From the NCBI RefSeq assembly GCF_017798005.1, contig NZ_CP072548.1, positions 1,364,001 through 1,428,000 of the forward strand: a stretch of DNA of 64,000 nucleotides, read 5' to 3'. This DNA is from Aggregatibacter sp. 2125159857 (GTDB lineage Bacteria > Pseudomonadota > Gammaproteobacteria > Enterobacterales > Pasteurellaceae). A program made the translations under genes and the position numbers. Of the stretch, positions 16,758-26,113 are shown one piece after another (within the stretch, counting starts at the first letter, position 1; each line of letters starts with the position of its first letter). The notes under the pieces were generated by a model, which made no database searches, was not told where the DNA came from, and was given only the letters and a program-made list of their open reading frames with translations.

Positions 16758-18785
16758 TTATTCAGCCAGTTCTGTTTGCTCGTGTGCCATCAATTCTTGA
16801 CCAACATCATCTAGCAAACTTAAATAACGTTCATAATGTTTCAACATATCGGCAATTAATTCATCTTGATCCATATATTGCACATCATAACCCACTCGTC
16901 CATCAAAGAAATAGGTGTATGGCTCATAAGTCATACTATGCTGGATATGTGGCAAGTTATCATCATTAATTAATTGCTCTGACACCTCACGACCGATAGA
17001 TTTCACCCCATACATAAAGTCTCGCATCGATTCTTTTTGAATGACCAATTCCACTGCAGGCTCATCTTGTTCAAATAACGTGTTAATTTGTACACTCAAT
17101 TCATATTTACCAATTAATTCTTGGCGTAGCTCACGCATAGCCGGTAATACCGTATGTTTAAGGAAGCGTAAAATATCTTTTTCTTGCGTTTGGTTCATCA
17201 TTTGTTCCAAACGTTCTTTCCACTTATCCCCCGTCCAGAAAATACTGGTTGGATTAACTTTGGTATCAAAATATTTTTTATCCGCATTCAAGCCTTTCCA
17301 TAAACTAAAACACATCAACAACATCAACATGGCGAAAGGTAACGCCACTAATAGTGTCATTGCCTGTAGATTAGCCAAACCGCCTGATTGCATCAAAACA
17401 ATGGCGACAACTGACATTAATATGCCCCACATCACGGCCTGCCAACGAGGTGCTGCAAGGCTTTTATCGCGTGATGCAATGTTATTTAATACATAAATAC
17501 CGGAGTCTGCTGAGGTGATAAAGAATAAAGAAATCACCACCAAGCTCACTAAGCCCGTCACGCCAGAAAGCGGTAAATAATCTAAGAACTTAAAGAGCAA
17601 CGTTTCAGGCGAAGAAATCATTTGCCCTAACGTACCTGCAGCTTCACCATCATTCAACCAAATGGCTGTATTACCAAATACGGTAAACCACAAGATACCG
17701 AACATGCTAGGAATCACCAACACGCCGAAAATAAATTCACGAATTGTACGCCCTTTCGAAATACGAGCAATAAATAAACCGACAAATGGCGCCCAAGAAC
17801 ACCACCATGCCCAATACAGAATTGTCCAACCGCTAAACCAGCCAGTATGTTCTTGTTCATAAACATAGGTTTTGAAGCTTAATTGTACCAAGTTGCTGAG
17901 GTAGGTTCCGATGTTGTCGCTAAAAGCGGATAACAAATAAAGTGTTGGCCCCGTCACTAAGACGAAAATCAACAAACAGAAAGCGAGTGTTAAATTCAGC
18001 TCACTTAAGATTTTTACCCCTTTCCCTACACCGGAAATCGCGGAAAATATCGCTAAACTCATTACCACGGCAATTACGACAACTTGCAAGCTGAAGCTAT
18101 TTTCACTAATCCAGCCTAATTGATGTAAGCCTGCACCCAATTGTGATGCACCAAAACCTAATGTCGTGATAACACCAAATAAGGTGGCAAGTAACGCCAT
18201 AATGTCGATAAGATCACCTAACTTGCCATTAATACGCTCTTTCAATAACGGATAGAAACAAGAACGTAATGCCAAAGGTAATTTGTAACGGAATCCAAAG
18301 TAAGCTAATGCCAACGCAATCGTGCCATACACCGCCCAGGCATGAATTCCCCAATGGAATAAGGTGTGTAACAAGGCTTCTTGTTGTTTATGCTCTGCTG
18401 TGCCCGTAGTAATGTCAGATAAGTAATGTGTTAAGGGCTCTGCCACACCAAAAAACATCAACCCCACCCCCATACCGGCAGCAAATAACATCGCTAACCA
18501 AGAGAGAAAACCGAATTCAGGCTCTTCTTCATCATTACCCAGTTTGATATTACCTAGGCTACTGACCGATAAAATGACTAAAAAGCCCAAAAATACTGAG
18601 AATGCTAAGACGTAAAACCAACTAAAGTTGGCAAAAATACCCGATTTGGCGGCATTTAATAAAGTTTGTGTTTGTTCCGGTGCGATTAAAATCATCGCAA
18701 CAAGTAACACCACAAAAAATAACGTTGCACCAATCACTAAAGGATTGAACGACGTTTGTTTTTCTATAAATTTAGATAAAGACAA
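16758..18785 (-). CDS. betT: BCCT-family choline/betaine transporter BetT
   Basis: The 675-residue protein has twelve predicted membrane segments and a long cytosolic C-terminal domain (about residues 500-675), typical of BetT. The BCCT binding-site helix is visible as GWTILYWAWWCSWAPFVGLF, next to the helix TFAAGMGVG-type stretch LFAAGMGVGLMFFGVAEP. BetT takes up choline with protons. In Haemophilus, choline feeds phosphocholine decoration of lipooligosaccharide through lic genes, which are not in this window. It lies alone between IS copies 2 and 3. Confidence 0.9.
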   Translation of the reverse strand: MSLSKFIEKQTSFNPLVIGATLFFVVLLVAMILIAPEQTQTLLNAAKSGIFANFSWFYVLAFSVFLGFLVILSVSSLGNIKLGNDEEEPEFGFLSWLAMLFAAGMGVGLMFFGVAEPLTHYLSDITTGTAEHKQQEALLHTLFHWGIHAWAVYGTIALALAYFGFRYKLPLALRSCFYPLLKERINGKLGDLIDIMALLATLFGVITTLGFGASQLGAGLHQLGWISENSFSLQVVVIAVVMSLAIFSAISGVGKGVKILSELNLTLAFCLLIFVLVTGPTLYLLSAFSDNIGTYLSNLVQLSFKTYVYEQEHTGWFSGWTILYWAWWCSWAPFVGLFIARISKGRTIREFIFGVLVIPSMFGILWFTVFGNTAIWLNDGEAAGTLGQMISSPETLLFKFLDYLPLSGVTGLVSLVVISLFFITSADSGIYVLNNIASRDKSLAAPRWQAVMWGILMSVVAIVLMQSGGLANLQAMTLLVALPFAMLMLLMCFSLWKGLNADKKYFDTKVNPTSIFWTGDKWKERLEQMMNQTQEKDILRFLKHTVLPAMRELRQELIGKYELSVQINTLFEQDEPAVELVIQKESMRDFMYGVKSIGREVSEQLINDDNLPHIQHSMTYEPYTYFFDGRVGYDVQYMDQDELIADMLKHYERYLSLLDDVGQELMAHEQTELAE

Positions 18786-19036
18786 GCTTTCTCCTTAAAA
18801 ATCAAGTGAATAAAAATAAATCAGATTAAATAAAATAAGGTCTTAAGACCAAAATGAGCGATGGAACCATCGCAAATGACAGCACGGAGAAGTGCGATTT
18901 TGAAGGAAACGCTCAGTAGGATTTGAGTGAACTGTTTCCAAATGCGAAATTTATACTAACAAAATATCATTATTTTTTCAAATTAACGAAAATTTAAATA
19001 GCGTAAAAGAAAAAGTGCGGCCAGAAAAATCGTTAA

Positions 19037-19398
19037 GCCCGAAGTTTTCATTGGTAAAAAAGATGTTAGAACAAGGGCTTAGTAGGATTAAACCGACAGA
19101 ATGCCCGATTATTCATAGCGACCAAGGCGTATTGTATGGCTCGGCAGAATGGGTAAAGATGTTGGAAGGTAAAGCGGTTCAAAGTATGAGTCGCCGAGAA
19201 AATTGCTACGATAATACGGTGATTGAAAGTTTTTTTGCGATACTAAAATCAGCGTGTTTTTACTCACGGACTTATCATTCAATCGCTGAATTACAGGCTG
19301 AGATTGAAGAATATTTGGTGTATTACAATCAAAAACGAACTAAACTTAGTTTAAAAGGATTGAGCCCGGTGCAATACCGAGCTCAATATTTAAGTTAA
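19037..19398 (+). pseudogene. C-terminal half of IS3-family OrfB (copy 3)
   Basis: The fragment begins at PKFSLVKKMLEQGLSR and includes IIHSDQGVLYG and DNTVIESFFAILK. It keeps the full tail YYNQKRTKLSLKGLSPVQYR, the normal end of IS3 OrfB. The first catalytic Asp is missing. This is the reference for the C-terminal deletion in copies 1 and 2. Confidence 0.85.
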
Positions 19399-19429
19399 CT
19401 AACCTGTCCAACTTTTGGGGGGCAGATCA
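19037..19429 (+). mobile_element. IS3-family insertion sequence, copy 3 (5'-truncated)
   Basis: Homology to copies 1 and 2 begins abruptly at GCCCGAAGTTTTCATTGG (19037) and runs to the right end CAGATCA (19423-19429). The left end, orfA and the first half of orfB are missing. This copy retains 75 bases near the 3' end of orfB that the others lack. The 250 bases between betT and this fragment hold no gene that I can see. Confidence 0.88.
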
Positions 19430-19469
19430 TTTTGCTACGCTAGCGCAAAAATCTCACAAAGGAACACGT

Positions 19470-20420
19470 ATGAAACCGTTATTATTGGCACTCTCTTGTG
19501 GTGTCTTCTTTAATCTTGCCGAGGGGCATCAAGCGACTTCTGCCGGCAATTTAGAACCGGCGATCATCCCTAATGCGCAAGAATATATGCTTCACAGCCA
19601 ATTTACGAAAAAAGATTATCGCATTCAGGTGATGCCTGTTGGAGAAGTAAAGCATATCGGCTATTCCGTCCTTTATGTATTAGATGGCGATGCCCTTTTT
19701 CCGGCGGCTGCCAGCATGGCGCAAAACATGATGGCGCGCGCGCAAGAAACCAATGCCGTGCCATTTTTAATCGTCGGCATCGGCTACCCGAATACTCAAC
19801 TTCTTAATCCAGCAGAACGCGCGCAAGATTATACGCCGCCGTCAGGGCGTTACGATAATACCGGCGATAAAACCAATAAAAAATTTGGTGGTGCGGAAAA
19901 TTTTTATCGCTTTATTCAGGAAGAATTAGCACCGGATTTACATCGTCGTTTTTCAATTAACACGGCGCAACAAAACATTTTCGGACATTCTTATGGCGGC
20001 TTATTTAGTTTATATAGTTTGTTTAATCACCCGAATGGATTCCGCAACTATCTTATCGCCAGCCCTTCAATCTGGTGGAATCAGCAACGGATTTTGCAAG
20101 ATTTCCCTGCATTTTCCGAACATCTGCAAAACATAAAAGAGAATATTGGCGTGCGTTTCACCGTTGGGGAATATGAACAAAAATTGGCGCCCTATATGAA
20201 ACAAGATCCTCAACGACAAAAGCAGCTAGATCAGCGCGCCATGGTGACGCAAGTCAACAATTTAGCGGAAAAACTGAATGGGCTGCCTAATGATAAGTTA
20301 GCGATTGTGAGTAAAATTTATCCTGAAGAAACCCATATGACCAGTGTCATGCCTGCTTTATTAGATGGTTTGAAGTGGCTTTTTTCTCGCTGTAAAACAC
20401 AAAAGGATTGTGAATTTTAA
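19470..20420 (+). CDS. Secreted alpha/beta hydrolase, IroE/Fes-like siderophore-esterase family
   Basis: The 316-residue protein has an N-terminal signal-like segment (about residues 1-20) and a single esterase domain of the IroE/putative-esterase type. The nucleophile is Ser174 in GHSYGG. The likely catalytic His is in EETHMTS near residue 293, with YVLDGDALF forming the oxyanion strand. IroE cleaves linear or cyclic catecholate siderophores in the periplasm, but no siderophore gene is nearby, so the substrate is unknown. AAGGA precedes the ATG. It begins 40 bases after IS copy 3 and may have lost its native upstream region to it. Confidence 0.75.
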   Translation: MKPLLLALSCGVFFNLAEGHQATSAGNLEPAIIPNAQEYMLHSQFTKKDYRIQVMPVGEVKHIGYSVLYVLDGDALFPAAASMAQNMMARAQETNAVPFLIVGIGYPNTQLLNPAERAQDYTPPSGRYDNTGDKTNKKFGGAENFYRFIQEELAPDLHRRFSINTAQQNIFGHSYGGLFSLYSLFNHPNGFRNYLIASPSIWWNQQRILQDFPAFSEHLQNIKENIGVRFTVGEYEQKLAPYMKQDPQRQKQLDQRAMVTQVNNLAEKLNGLPNDKLAIVSKIYPEETHMTSVMPALLDGLKWLFSRCKTQKDCEF

Positions 20421-20423
20421 ACA

Positions 20424-20466
20424 TCAAAGTGCGGTGAAAAAATGTTGTACTTTCTCACCGCACTTT
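20424..20466 (+). terminator. USS-pair terminator after the esterase gene
   Basis: CAAAGTGCGGTGA at 20424-20436 pairs with TCACCGCACTTTG at 20454-20466. A T-rich stretch follows. Confidence 0.75.
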
Positions 20467-20474
20467 GTCTTTAT

Positions 20475-20816
20475 TTATAGCCAACCAAAGTCTGGTTATA
20501 AAAACTATACGCTATGCGTATGGAGTCCTTCCTCGTAGCGTGCAACTTGTTGCACGAATAATTAACCTCGATACGTAATTTACGATTTTGTGCGTAGCAT
20601 ACATCTTGTTACACGACGGAACCACGCACGGAACGTTATTTAACGCTTTCGGGCATCCATGATTTCGTGCAACAAGTTGCACGCTACGATTCACTAAAAT
20701 AGTGATATGAAAATAAACACAGTTACTGGTTTTCATAAGCCCCTTGAGGGACTTGTGAAGTATAGGCCCTTATAGGGGAGCCTAAAAACCGCACGTTTTA
20801 CATGCGGATTGTTATT
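20475..20816 (+). mobile_element. IS200-like end pair with REP units, no transposase (element B)
   Basis: The ends match element A: TTATAGCCA...TCTGGTTATA and TATACGC...GCGTATGG on the left; CCCCTTGAGGG, CCCTTATAGGGG and the CCGCACG...CATGCGG hairpin on the right, ending ATTGTTATT. The orientation is opposite to element A. No TnpA coding sequence remains; three REP units lie between the ends. It has the form of a PATE, a palindrome-associated non-autonomous IS200/IS605 derivative. Confidence 0.7.
20534..20688. repeat. Three REP-like units inside element B
   Basis: Units lie at 20534-20558 (+, exact), 20593-20617 (+, degenerate CATACATCTTGTTACACG) and 20664-20688 (-, exact). The spacer between the last two is the reverse complement of that in element A. 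Confidence 0.8.
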
Positions 20817-20867
20817 CGTCCTATTCATTCTTATTCGAATTTGCTTTATTTTTCTGATTATGTACGT

Positions 20868-20993
20868 TTAAACGCGCTCCGCGAATGCCATTGCATATTC
20901 GTCACATTGTTCTTCTCCGCCTAAGCTGACAAAACCCTCAACCGATTTCTTGTGTTTCATGATGTTATGATACAATCCAATCATTTTTCCCAT
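20868..20993 (-). CDS. Possible small gene or gene remnant (41 residues), unrecognised
   Basis: The leftward frame from ATG 20993 reads MGKMIGLYHNIMKHKK, with SLGGEEQCDEYAMAFAERV near the end, and stops at TAA (20868-20870). No strong ribosome site precedes it. Composition looks protein-like, but I recognise no family, and it overlaps the promoter area of paeA. It could be the tail of a lost gene. The remaining bases of this gap (20817-21002) show nothing else clear. Confidence 0.25.
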   Translation of the reverse strand: MGKMIGLYHNIMKHKKSVEGFVSLGGEEQCDEYAMAFAERV

Positions 20994-21002
20994 TAGGTCA
21001 GA

Positions 21003-22331
21003 GTGAGTCAAAATATGATGAGTTTATGGTCTGCTATTTTCATTTTAATTCTGCTGATTATTATCAGTGCTATCGTCTCCTCCGCTGAAATTTCCTTGGC
21101 GGGCGCACGTCGCATTAAATTGCAAAACATGGTGAACGAAGGTAACACCAAAGCGGCGTTGGTATTGAAATTACAAGAACAACCGGGGCGTTTTATCACG
21201 GTCGTACAAATTGGTTTGAATATGGTTGCCGTGCTGGGCGGGGTGATTGGCGAAGCAACAATTCGTGTTTATTTACAAGCTTTCATTAATCAATACACGG
21301 AGGCGCCTTGGGAGGAAAGTGCCGCTTCATGGCTGGCGTTTATCATCGTCACGGCTTCTTTTATTTTATTCGCAGATTTAATGCCAAAACGCTTGGCGCT
21401 GCTCAATCCTGAAGCAATGGCGTTGCGCACGGTGCGTATTATGCAAGTTTGCATTTTCCTGCTGAAGCCGATTGTTTGGATTTTCGACTCGTTAGCGAAT
21501 ATCATTTTCCGTCTGTTTAAAATCTCTACGGTACGAGTAGAAAGCATGACGCCGGAAGACATTGTCGCCGTGGTGGATGCCGGTGCTGAGGCCGGTGTGC
21601 TAAAAGCCCAAGAGCATTATCTCATCGAGAATATTTTCGATATGCAACAGCGTACCGTAACCTCTACCATGACCACGCGCGAAAACATTGTGTTTTTAGA
21701 CCGCACTTTTAATCGTCAACAGGTGCTGGATACCCTAACAAAAAATTCGCACTCTAAATTAATTATTTGCGATAAAGGTTTAGATCACATTCTTGGCTAT
21801 GTGGAATCGCACAGCTTGCTCACCTTATTCTTAAAAGAAGAACAAGTGCAGGTAACCGACCACCGCTTATTGCGCAAACCGCTATTTGTACCGGACACGC
21901 TGTCTTTATATGAAGTGCTGGAACTGTTTAAATCCACCGGTGAAGATTTTGCCATCATTGTGAATGAATATGCCTTGGTTGTGGGAATTGTAACGTTAAA
22001 TGATGTGATGAGCATTGTGATGGGTGAATTGGTTTCTAATGAAGAAGAACAAATTATCCGCCGTGATGAAGATTCTTGGCTTATTGATGGTGCGACTCCA
22101 TTGGAAGATGTGAAACGCGCCTTAGATATTGAAGCCTTTCCACATGATGAAAATTACGAAACGATCGCCGGTTTTATGATGTATATGCTACGCAAAATCC
22201 CGAAAAAAACCGATTTCGTGTTGTTCGATCGCTATAAATTTGAAATTATCGACACCGAGAATTTCAAAATCGACCAACTGATGGTGTCTTTCCGTAAAGA
22301 CTTACCGCAGGAAGAAACAACGATAAATTAG
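21003..22331 (+). CDS. paeA: CNNM/CBS/CorC-domain membrane protein PaeA (YtfL, HI0107-like)
   Basis: The 442-residue protein has an N-terminal CNNM transmembrane domain (about 1-200, with ISAIVSSAEISLAGARRIKL), two CBS domains (about 215-335, including GEDFAIIVNEYALVVGIVTL) and a C-terminal CorC/HlyC domain (about 350-430, with NYETIAGFMMYMLRKIP). It follows E. coli PaeA/YtfL closely; PaeA exports putrescine and cadaverine. The start is GTG at 21003 behind AGG; an ATG at 21015 is an alternative. A short hairpin follows the stop. Confidence 0.85.
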   Translation: MSQNMMSLWSAIFILILLIIISAIVSSAEISLAGARRIKLQNMVNEGNTKAALVLKLQEQPGRFITVVQIGLNMVAVLGGVIGEATIRVYLQAFINQYTEAPWEESAASWLAFIIVTASFILFADLMPKRLALLNPEAMALRTVRIMQVCIFLLKPIVWIFDSLANIIFRLFKISTVRVESMTPEDIVAVVDAGAEAGVLKAQEHYLIENIFDMQQRTVTSTMTTRENIVFLDRTFNRQQVLDTLTKNSHSKLIICDKGLDHILGYVESHSLLTLFLKEEQVQVTDHRLLRKPLFVPDTLSLYEVLELFKSTGEDFAIIVNEYALVVGIVTLNDVMSIVMGELVSNEEEQIIRRDEDSWLIDGATPLEDVKRALDIEAFPHDENYETIAGFMMYMLRKIPKKTDFVLFDRYKFEIIDTENFKIDQLMVSFRKDLPQEETTIN

Positions 22332-22354
22332 CCTGCCATTTTGCCGCAGGCTAA
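22328..22354. terminator. Short hairpin between converging paeA and ndh
   Basis: TTAGCCTGC (22328-22336) pairs with GCAGGCTAA (22346-22354). The T run is poor on both strands, so function as a terminator is uncertain. Confidence 0.5.
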
Positions 22355-22372
22355 CCTAAAGACGCGTTTGAA

Positions 22373-23710
22373 TTAATGTAGTTTTAAGGATGGACGCAAG
22401 AAACGATTTAAACGGCCGACTACAATAATTAAGCCGGTTTTAAAACACCCATGCAAAGCCGCTTGGTGCATACGATACAGGGAAACGTACATCCATTGGG
22501 CAATTTTACCTTCGATGGTCATCGATGAACCACCGGTTAATTTGCCACCTAATGCACCAAATGCGGTAAATTCAGATAATGAAACCAACGATCCTTTATC
22601 GTTATATTTAAATTCTTTCAGCAGTTTCCCTTCAAATAAGGCAATAATGTTTTTCGCACAGAAACTGGCCATTTGATGAGCCGCTTGCGCTTTCGGCGGA
22701 ATAGGCTTTCCATCATCTTGCATAAAGAAACAGCAATCGCCCATAGCAAAAATCGTGTCATCTTCTGTCGTTTGCAGGGTTTTCTTCACAACTAACTGAT
22801 TAATTCGATTGATTTCTAAGCCATCAAAATTTTGGGTAATGGATGAAGTTCGAATACCTGCTGACCACACGATTAAATCTGCCGGAATTTGGCTACCATC
22901 TTTGGTAATCAAGCATTTTTTATCTGCCTCGACGATCATGGTATTGGTTTTTACTTTTACACCTAACTTGCTTAATTCTTCTGTTGCATCATTAGAAATG
23001 CGTTCAGGCAAAGCCGGTAAAATTCGCGGGCCTGCCTCAATCAAGGTAACTTTTAAACGACTGCTGTCAATTTCGCCATAACCATAGGAAGACAGATGTT
23101 CTGCGGCATTATATAGCTCGGCAGACAGCTCAACCCCCGTCGCACCGGCGCCCACAATCGCAATATTAATGTGGCCGTCCTCCGCTAATTGCTGCTTGCT
23201 TTCTTCTTCGCCAATATCATCCAACGCTTGGTTTTCACGGAATTTTAAGAATAATTCCAACATTTTCTGTTGAAAGCGCATTGCTTGTGCCGGGCTATCT
23301 AAAAAGATGCAATTCTCCGCAACACCTTTCGTATTGAAATCATTCGATTTACTTCCGATAGCAATGACTAAATAATCATAAGGAATACGACGGGAGACCA
23401 CAATCATATCGCCGTCTTCACCATATATCGGCGCAAGTTCTACGTATTTATGTTGACGATTTAAACCGACCATAGATCCTTGCTCAAAATGGAAATGATG
23501 ATTATGCGCATGCGCACGATAACTCAACGCCTCTACCCCATCATCCAAGGCGCCTGTCGCCAATTCGTGTAATAAGGGCTTCCACAAATGCGTTTGATTC
23601 CGATCGATCAACGTGACATTTGCACGCTTTTTACGCCCCAATTTGTTTCCTAAATAAGTCGCCAGCTCTAAACCACCGGCTCCCCCACCAACGATAACGA
23701 TGTTTTTCAT
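22373..23710 (-). CDS. ndh: Type II NADH:quinone dehydrogenase Ndh
   Basis: The 445-residue flavoprotein oxidises NADH and reduces quinone without pumping protons. The FAD-binding motif [14 protein letters not shown] is at the N-terminus and the NADH-binding [13 protein letters not shown] near residue 185. [12 protein letters not shown] and the DGRP-type GDCCFF follow. A C-terminal amphipathic segment (about 400-445) fits membrane attachment. AGGA precedes the ATG. It is separate from the glycan operon to the right, which reads in the same direction. Confidence 0.93.
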   Translation of the reverse strand: MKNIVIVGGGAGGLELATYLGNKLGRKKRANVTLIDRNQTHLWKPLLHELATGALDDGVEALSYRAHAHNHHFHFEQGSMVGLNRQHKYVELAPIYGEDGDMIVVSRRIPYDYLVIAIGSKSNDFNTKGVAENCIFLDSPAQAMRFQQKMLELFLKFRENQALDDIGEEESKQQLAEDGHINIAIVGAGATGVELSAELYNAAEHLSSYGYGEIDSSRLKVTLIEAGPRILPALPERISNDATEELSKLGVKVKTNTMIVEADKKCLITKDGSQIPADLIVWSAGIRTSSITQNFDGLEINRINQLVVKKTLQTTEDDTIFAMGDCCFFMQDDGKPIPPKAQAAHQMASFCAKNIIALFEGKLLKEFKYNDKGSLVSLSEFTAFGALGGKLTGGSSMTIEGKIAQWMYVSLYRMHQAALHGCFKTGLIIVVGRLNRFLRPSLKLH

Positions 23711-23765
23711 AAGTTTTTCCTAAATAAAAATAATTAAACTAAACACAAAAAAGTTACACAATAGC

Positions 23766-25184
23766 TCAATAGGCCCCTTTACGTCTCAATACAATATTTA
23801 CCGTTTTAGCGAGAATGACAATATCATTCCACAAAGACCAATTTTTTACATACCAGGCATCTAAATAAACCCGAGTAGAATAATCTACATCATTACGTCC
23901 ACTAACTTGCCACAAACCAGAAATGCCCGGTCGGACCATTTTATAATAAATAAGATCATCTCCGTAGTACTTCAACTCTAACCTTGTGACAGGACGGGGG
24001 CCAACCAGGCTCATTTCACCTTTAAACACATTCCATAATTGAGGTAATTCATCAAGACTGGTTTTACGCAAAATATTACCTATTGGTGTAATGCGAGGAT
24101 CATTCTTAAGTTTAAATTCTTTATTCCACTGCTGACGAGCTTCAGGATCTCTTGCCAAGATGTCTCTCAAAGCTTGTTGTGAATCCACAACCATTGTACG
24201 GAATTTATAGCATTTGAATGTCTTACAGTTACGACCCACTCTCACTTGGCTATAAACAACATTTCCGCCATCTTTTCGAATAATTAAAAATAAACAGAAG
24301 AATAACGGCGCAAGCAAAAATAATAACACTCCAGAAACAATAATATCAAACGAACGTTTTACAAAGCGAGTAGAGCGTTTGGCAAGATTATTTGGAATAC
24401 GTAATACAATTGTTTCTGAGCTAAAGAAATGTGAAATTTCTGCACCATAAAGAGGAATACCTTGTAATGCAGGAATAATGGATACATTACGAAAATTCAA
24501 AGCAGACAGTTTTTTTACCCAGTAAGCCAATAAGTCCGACTCATTACTCTCTAAAGCAATAAATACTTTTTCATAATGATTTAATTGTGTCAAAAACACT
24601 TGCTCAGAAATAAAATCGACATGCTTAGCAAAAACCCCTATTTTCTGGTCAGATACAAACGCGTTTACTTTATAACCTAAATTGGTTTCTTGCTGAATAG
24701 CTTTGTAAGCACGAAATGCATTACCCCCTGTGCCGATAATGACACTGGGCATTTCCCATAATTTCATTATTTTCAGGATTTTCTTACAAAAAAAACGAAA
24801 AATTGGAAAGCAAAGGAACAATACGATATAGACAGATATCCAAGTTTCGGTGGGATCATGAATCTTAGCAAAAACTAATAATGCTAAATTAATAAAAGAA
24901 ATAACAAAAATAGAGAAATAAATATCTTTCAATTCATCCCAAAATGGCTTTCTATATGTATAATGGCGATAAAATATCCAAAGAATTACAATACAAGCCA
25001 ACATAGCGAGTATAAAAGACCCGACACGATAAATAGATCCTTTAAATTCTAAGACATCGCGAGAAAAATCATCTAATGGAGAAAGCCAGTAACCAACAAC
25101 AATCGAAAAAACAAACGAACAACAATCTGTCAGAATTAAACTTGCCTTATTGATGAGAGGCGTTGAATATTGCACCTTTGTCAT
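23766..25184 (-). CDS. wbaP: Undecaprenyl-phosphate hexose-1-phosphate transferase WbaP
   Basis: This polyisoprenyl-phosphate sugar-1-phosphate transferase starts a glycan on the lipid carrier, usually with galactose-1-phosphate. It has four N-terminal membrane segments, a central Rossmann-like domain and a fifth hydrophobic segment. The C-terminal catalytic domain carries FKCYKFRTM, LRKTSLDELPQLWNV, GEMSLVGPRP and RPGISGLWQVSGR. The start at 25184 overlaps the TGA of the upstream glycosyltransferase in an ATGA junction, which I prefer to the longer frame from 25217. It is the last gene of the operon. Confidence 0.88.
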   Translation of the reverse strand: MTKVQYSTPLINKASLILTDCCSFVFSIVVGYWLSPLDDFSRDVLEFKGSIYRVGSFILAMLACIVILWIFYRHYTYRKPFWDELKDIYFSIFVISFINLALLVFAKIHDPTETWISVYIVLFLCFPIFRFFCKKILKIMKLWEMPSVIIGTGGNAFRAYKAIQQETNLGYKVNAFVSDQKIGVFAKHVDFISEQVFLTQLNHYEKVFIALESNESDLLAYWVKKLSALNFRNVSIIPALQGIPLYGAEISHFFSSETIVLRIPNNLAKRSTRFVKRSFDIIVSGVLLFLLAPLFFCLFLIIRKDGGNVVYSQVRVGRNCKTFKCYKFRTMVVDSQQALRDILARDPEARQQWNKEFKLKNDPRITPIGNILRKTSLDELPQLWNVFKGEMSLVGPRPVTRLELKYYGDDLIYYKMVRPGISGLWQVSGRNDVDYSTRVYLDAWYVKNWSLWNDIVILAKTVNIVLRRKGAY

Positions 25185-26104
25185 TTTTTCCAATATCCCT
25201 TGTGCATACTTAGCCACCTACACCATGCATAAGGTAGCTTTTTATAATGATAACCTAATTTAAAACCAACCCATTTGGCAAATGTTGATAATAGCGCTTT
25301 AGGTAATAAGTGCGGTGCATTTTTAGATAGAAATTTTAATTCTGAAAGCACGAACTTTTTCCCCTCCGAGGCTGCTTTACCGAAGGTTTGTTGGATCCAT
25401 GCCTGATCACGCTGAAATACACCAGTATCAAAATAACGTTGAAACTCTTGTTTTAATGTATAGTTATGACTGTGAAATACTGTTGCCTCCGCGCAATAGG
25501 CAACTTTATACCCCGATAAAATCATTTTTGCCGTTAAATACATATCTTCCGCTAAAATAGTATCATCCGGAAATCCACCTAATTCCTCAAAAACGGATAG
25601 GCGATAAGCCGCAAAAGAATTTGACATAAATGCTGTCTTTATTCCAAGTATAGAAATATCCGCCTGAGATTTCACTTTTGATTCAGACGGATAGTTAAAA
25701 TAACGGGCATGAGCGGCTAACGGTGTTGCATTATGATGTGGTAACTGTCGCCCACAAACAGCAGCCACTTTAGGATCGGAAAAAGGCGCAAGTAAATTAA
25801 CCAATGAATCAGAAGATGCCAAAATTGCATCTTGGGTCATAAACACCACAATATCTGCAAAATCTTCCGAAAATTTGACCGCTTGATTGCGCGTTCCCCC
25901 GTGATTAAACGCCGATAGTGAAATCGAATGTACACAAAACCCTGCATCTTCTGATAATTTGACTGTCTCATCAAAAGAAGAGGAATCAATTACAATCACT
26001 TGACTGGCTTTCAAGGATTGGGATTGATAGGCGTGAATCCAATCTTGCCATTGATTGCCCGCATTGTAGGTTGGTACGCATAATGCAAACGAAAGAGCGG
26101 TCAT
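25181..26104 (-). CDS. Glycosyltransferase family 2, probable rhamnosyltransferase
   Basis: The 307-residue GT-A enzyme has CVPTYNAG at the N-terminus, VIVIDSSSFDETVKL for nucleotide binding, MTQDAI as the metal-binding region and TILAEDMYLTAKMI as the acceptor/base region. The layout resembles O-antigen rhamnosyltransferases. The start codon is part of a near-USS (ATGACCGCTCTT). It is linked by ATGA to wbaP. dTDP-rhamnose is made by the same operon, which supports rhamnose as donor, but specificity is not provable here. Confidence 0.75.
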   Translation of the reverse strand: MTALSFALCVPTYNAGNQWQDWIHAYQSQSLKASQVIVIDSSSFDETVKLSEDAGFCVHSISLSAFNHGGTRNQAVKFSEDFADIVVFMTQDAILASSDSLVNLLAPFSDPKVAAVCGRQLPHHNATPLAAHARYFNYPSESKVKSQADISILGIKTAFMSNSFAAYRLSVFEELGGFPDDTILAEDMYLTAKMILSGYKVAYCAEATVFHSHNYTLKQEFQRYFDTGVFQRDQAWIQQTFGKAASEGKKFVLSELKFLSKNAPHLLPKALLSTFAKWVGFKLGYHYKKLPYAWCRWLSMHKGYWKK

Positions 26105-26113
26105 TTTTCGTCC

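Noticed and set aside
18786..19036. Gene in the gap between betT and IS copy 3
   Set aside because: Only short frames without ribosome sites; a loose inverted repeat (GGAAAC...GTTTCC near 18915) is not convincing.
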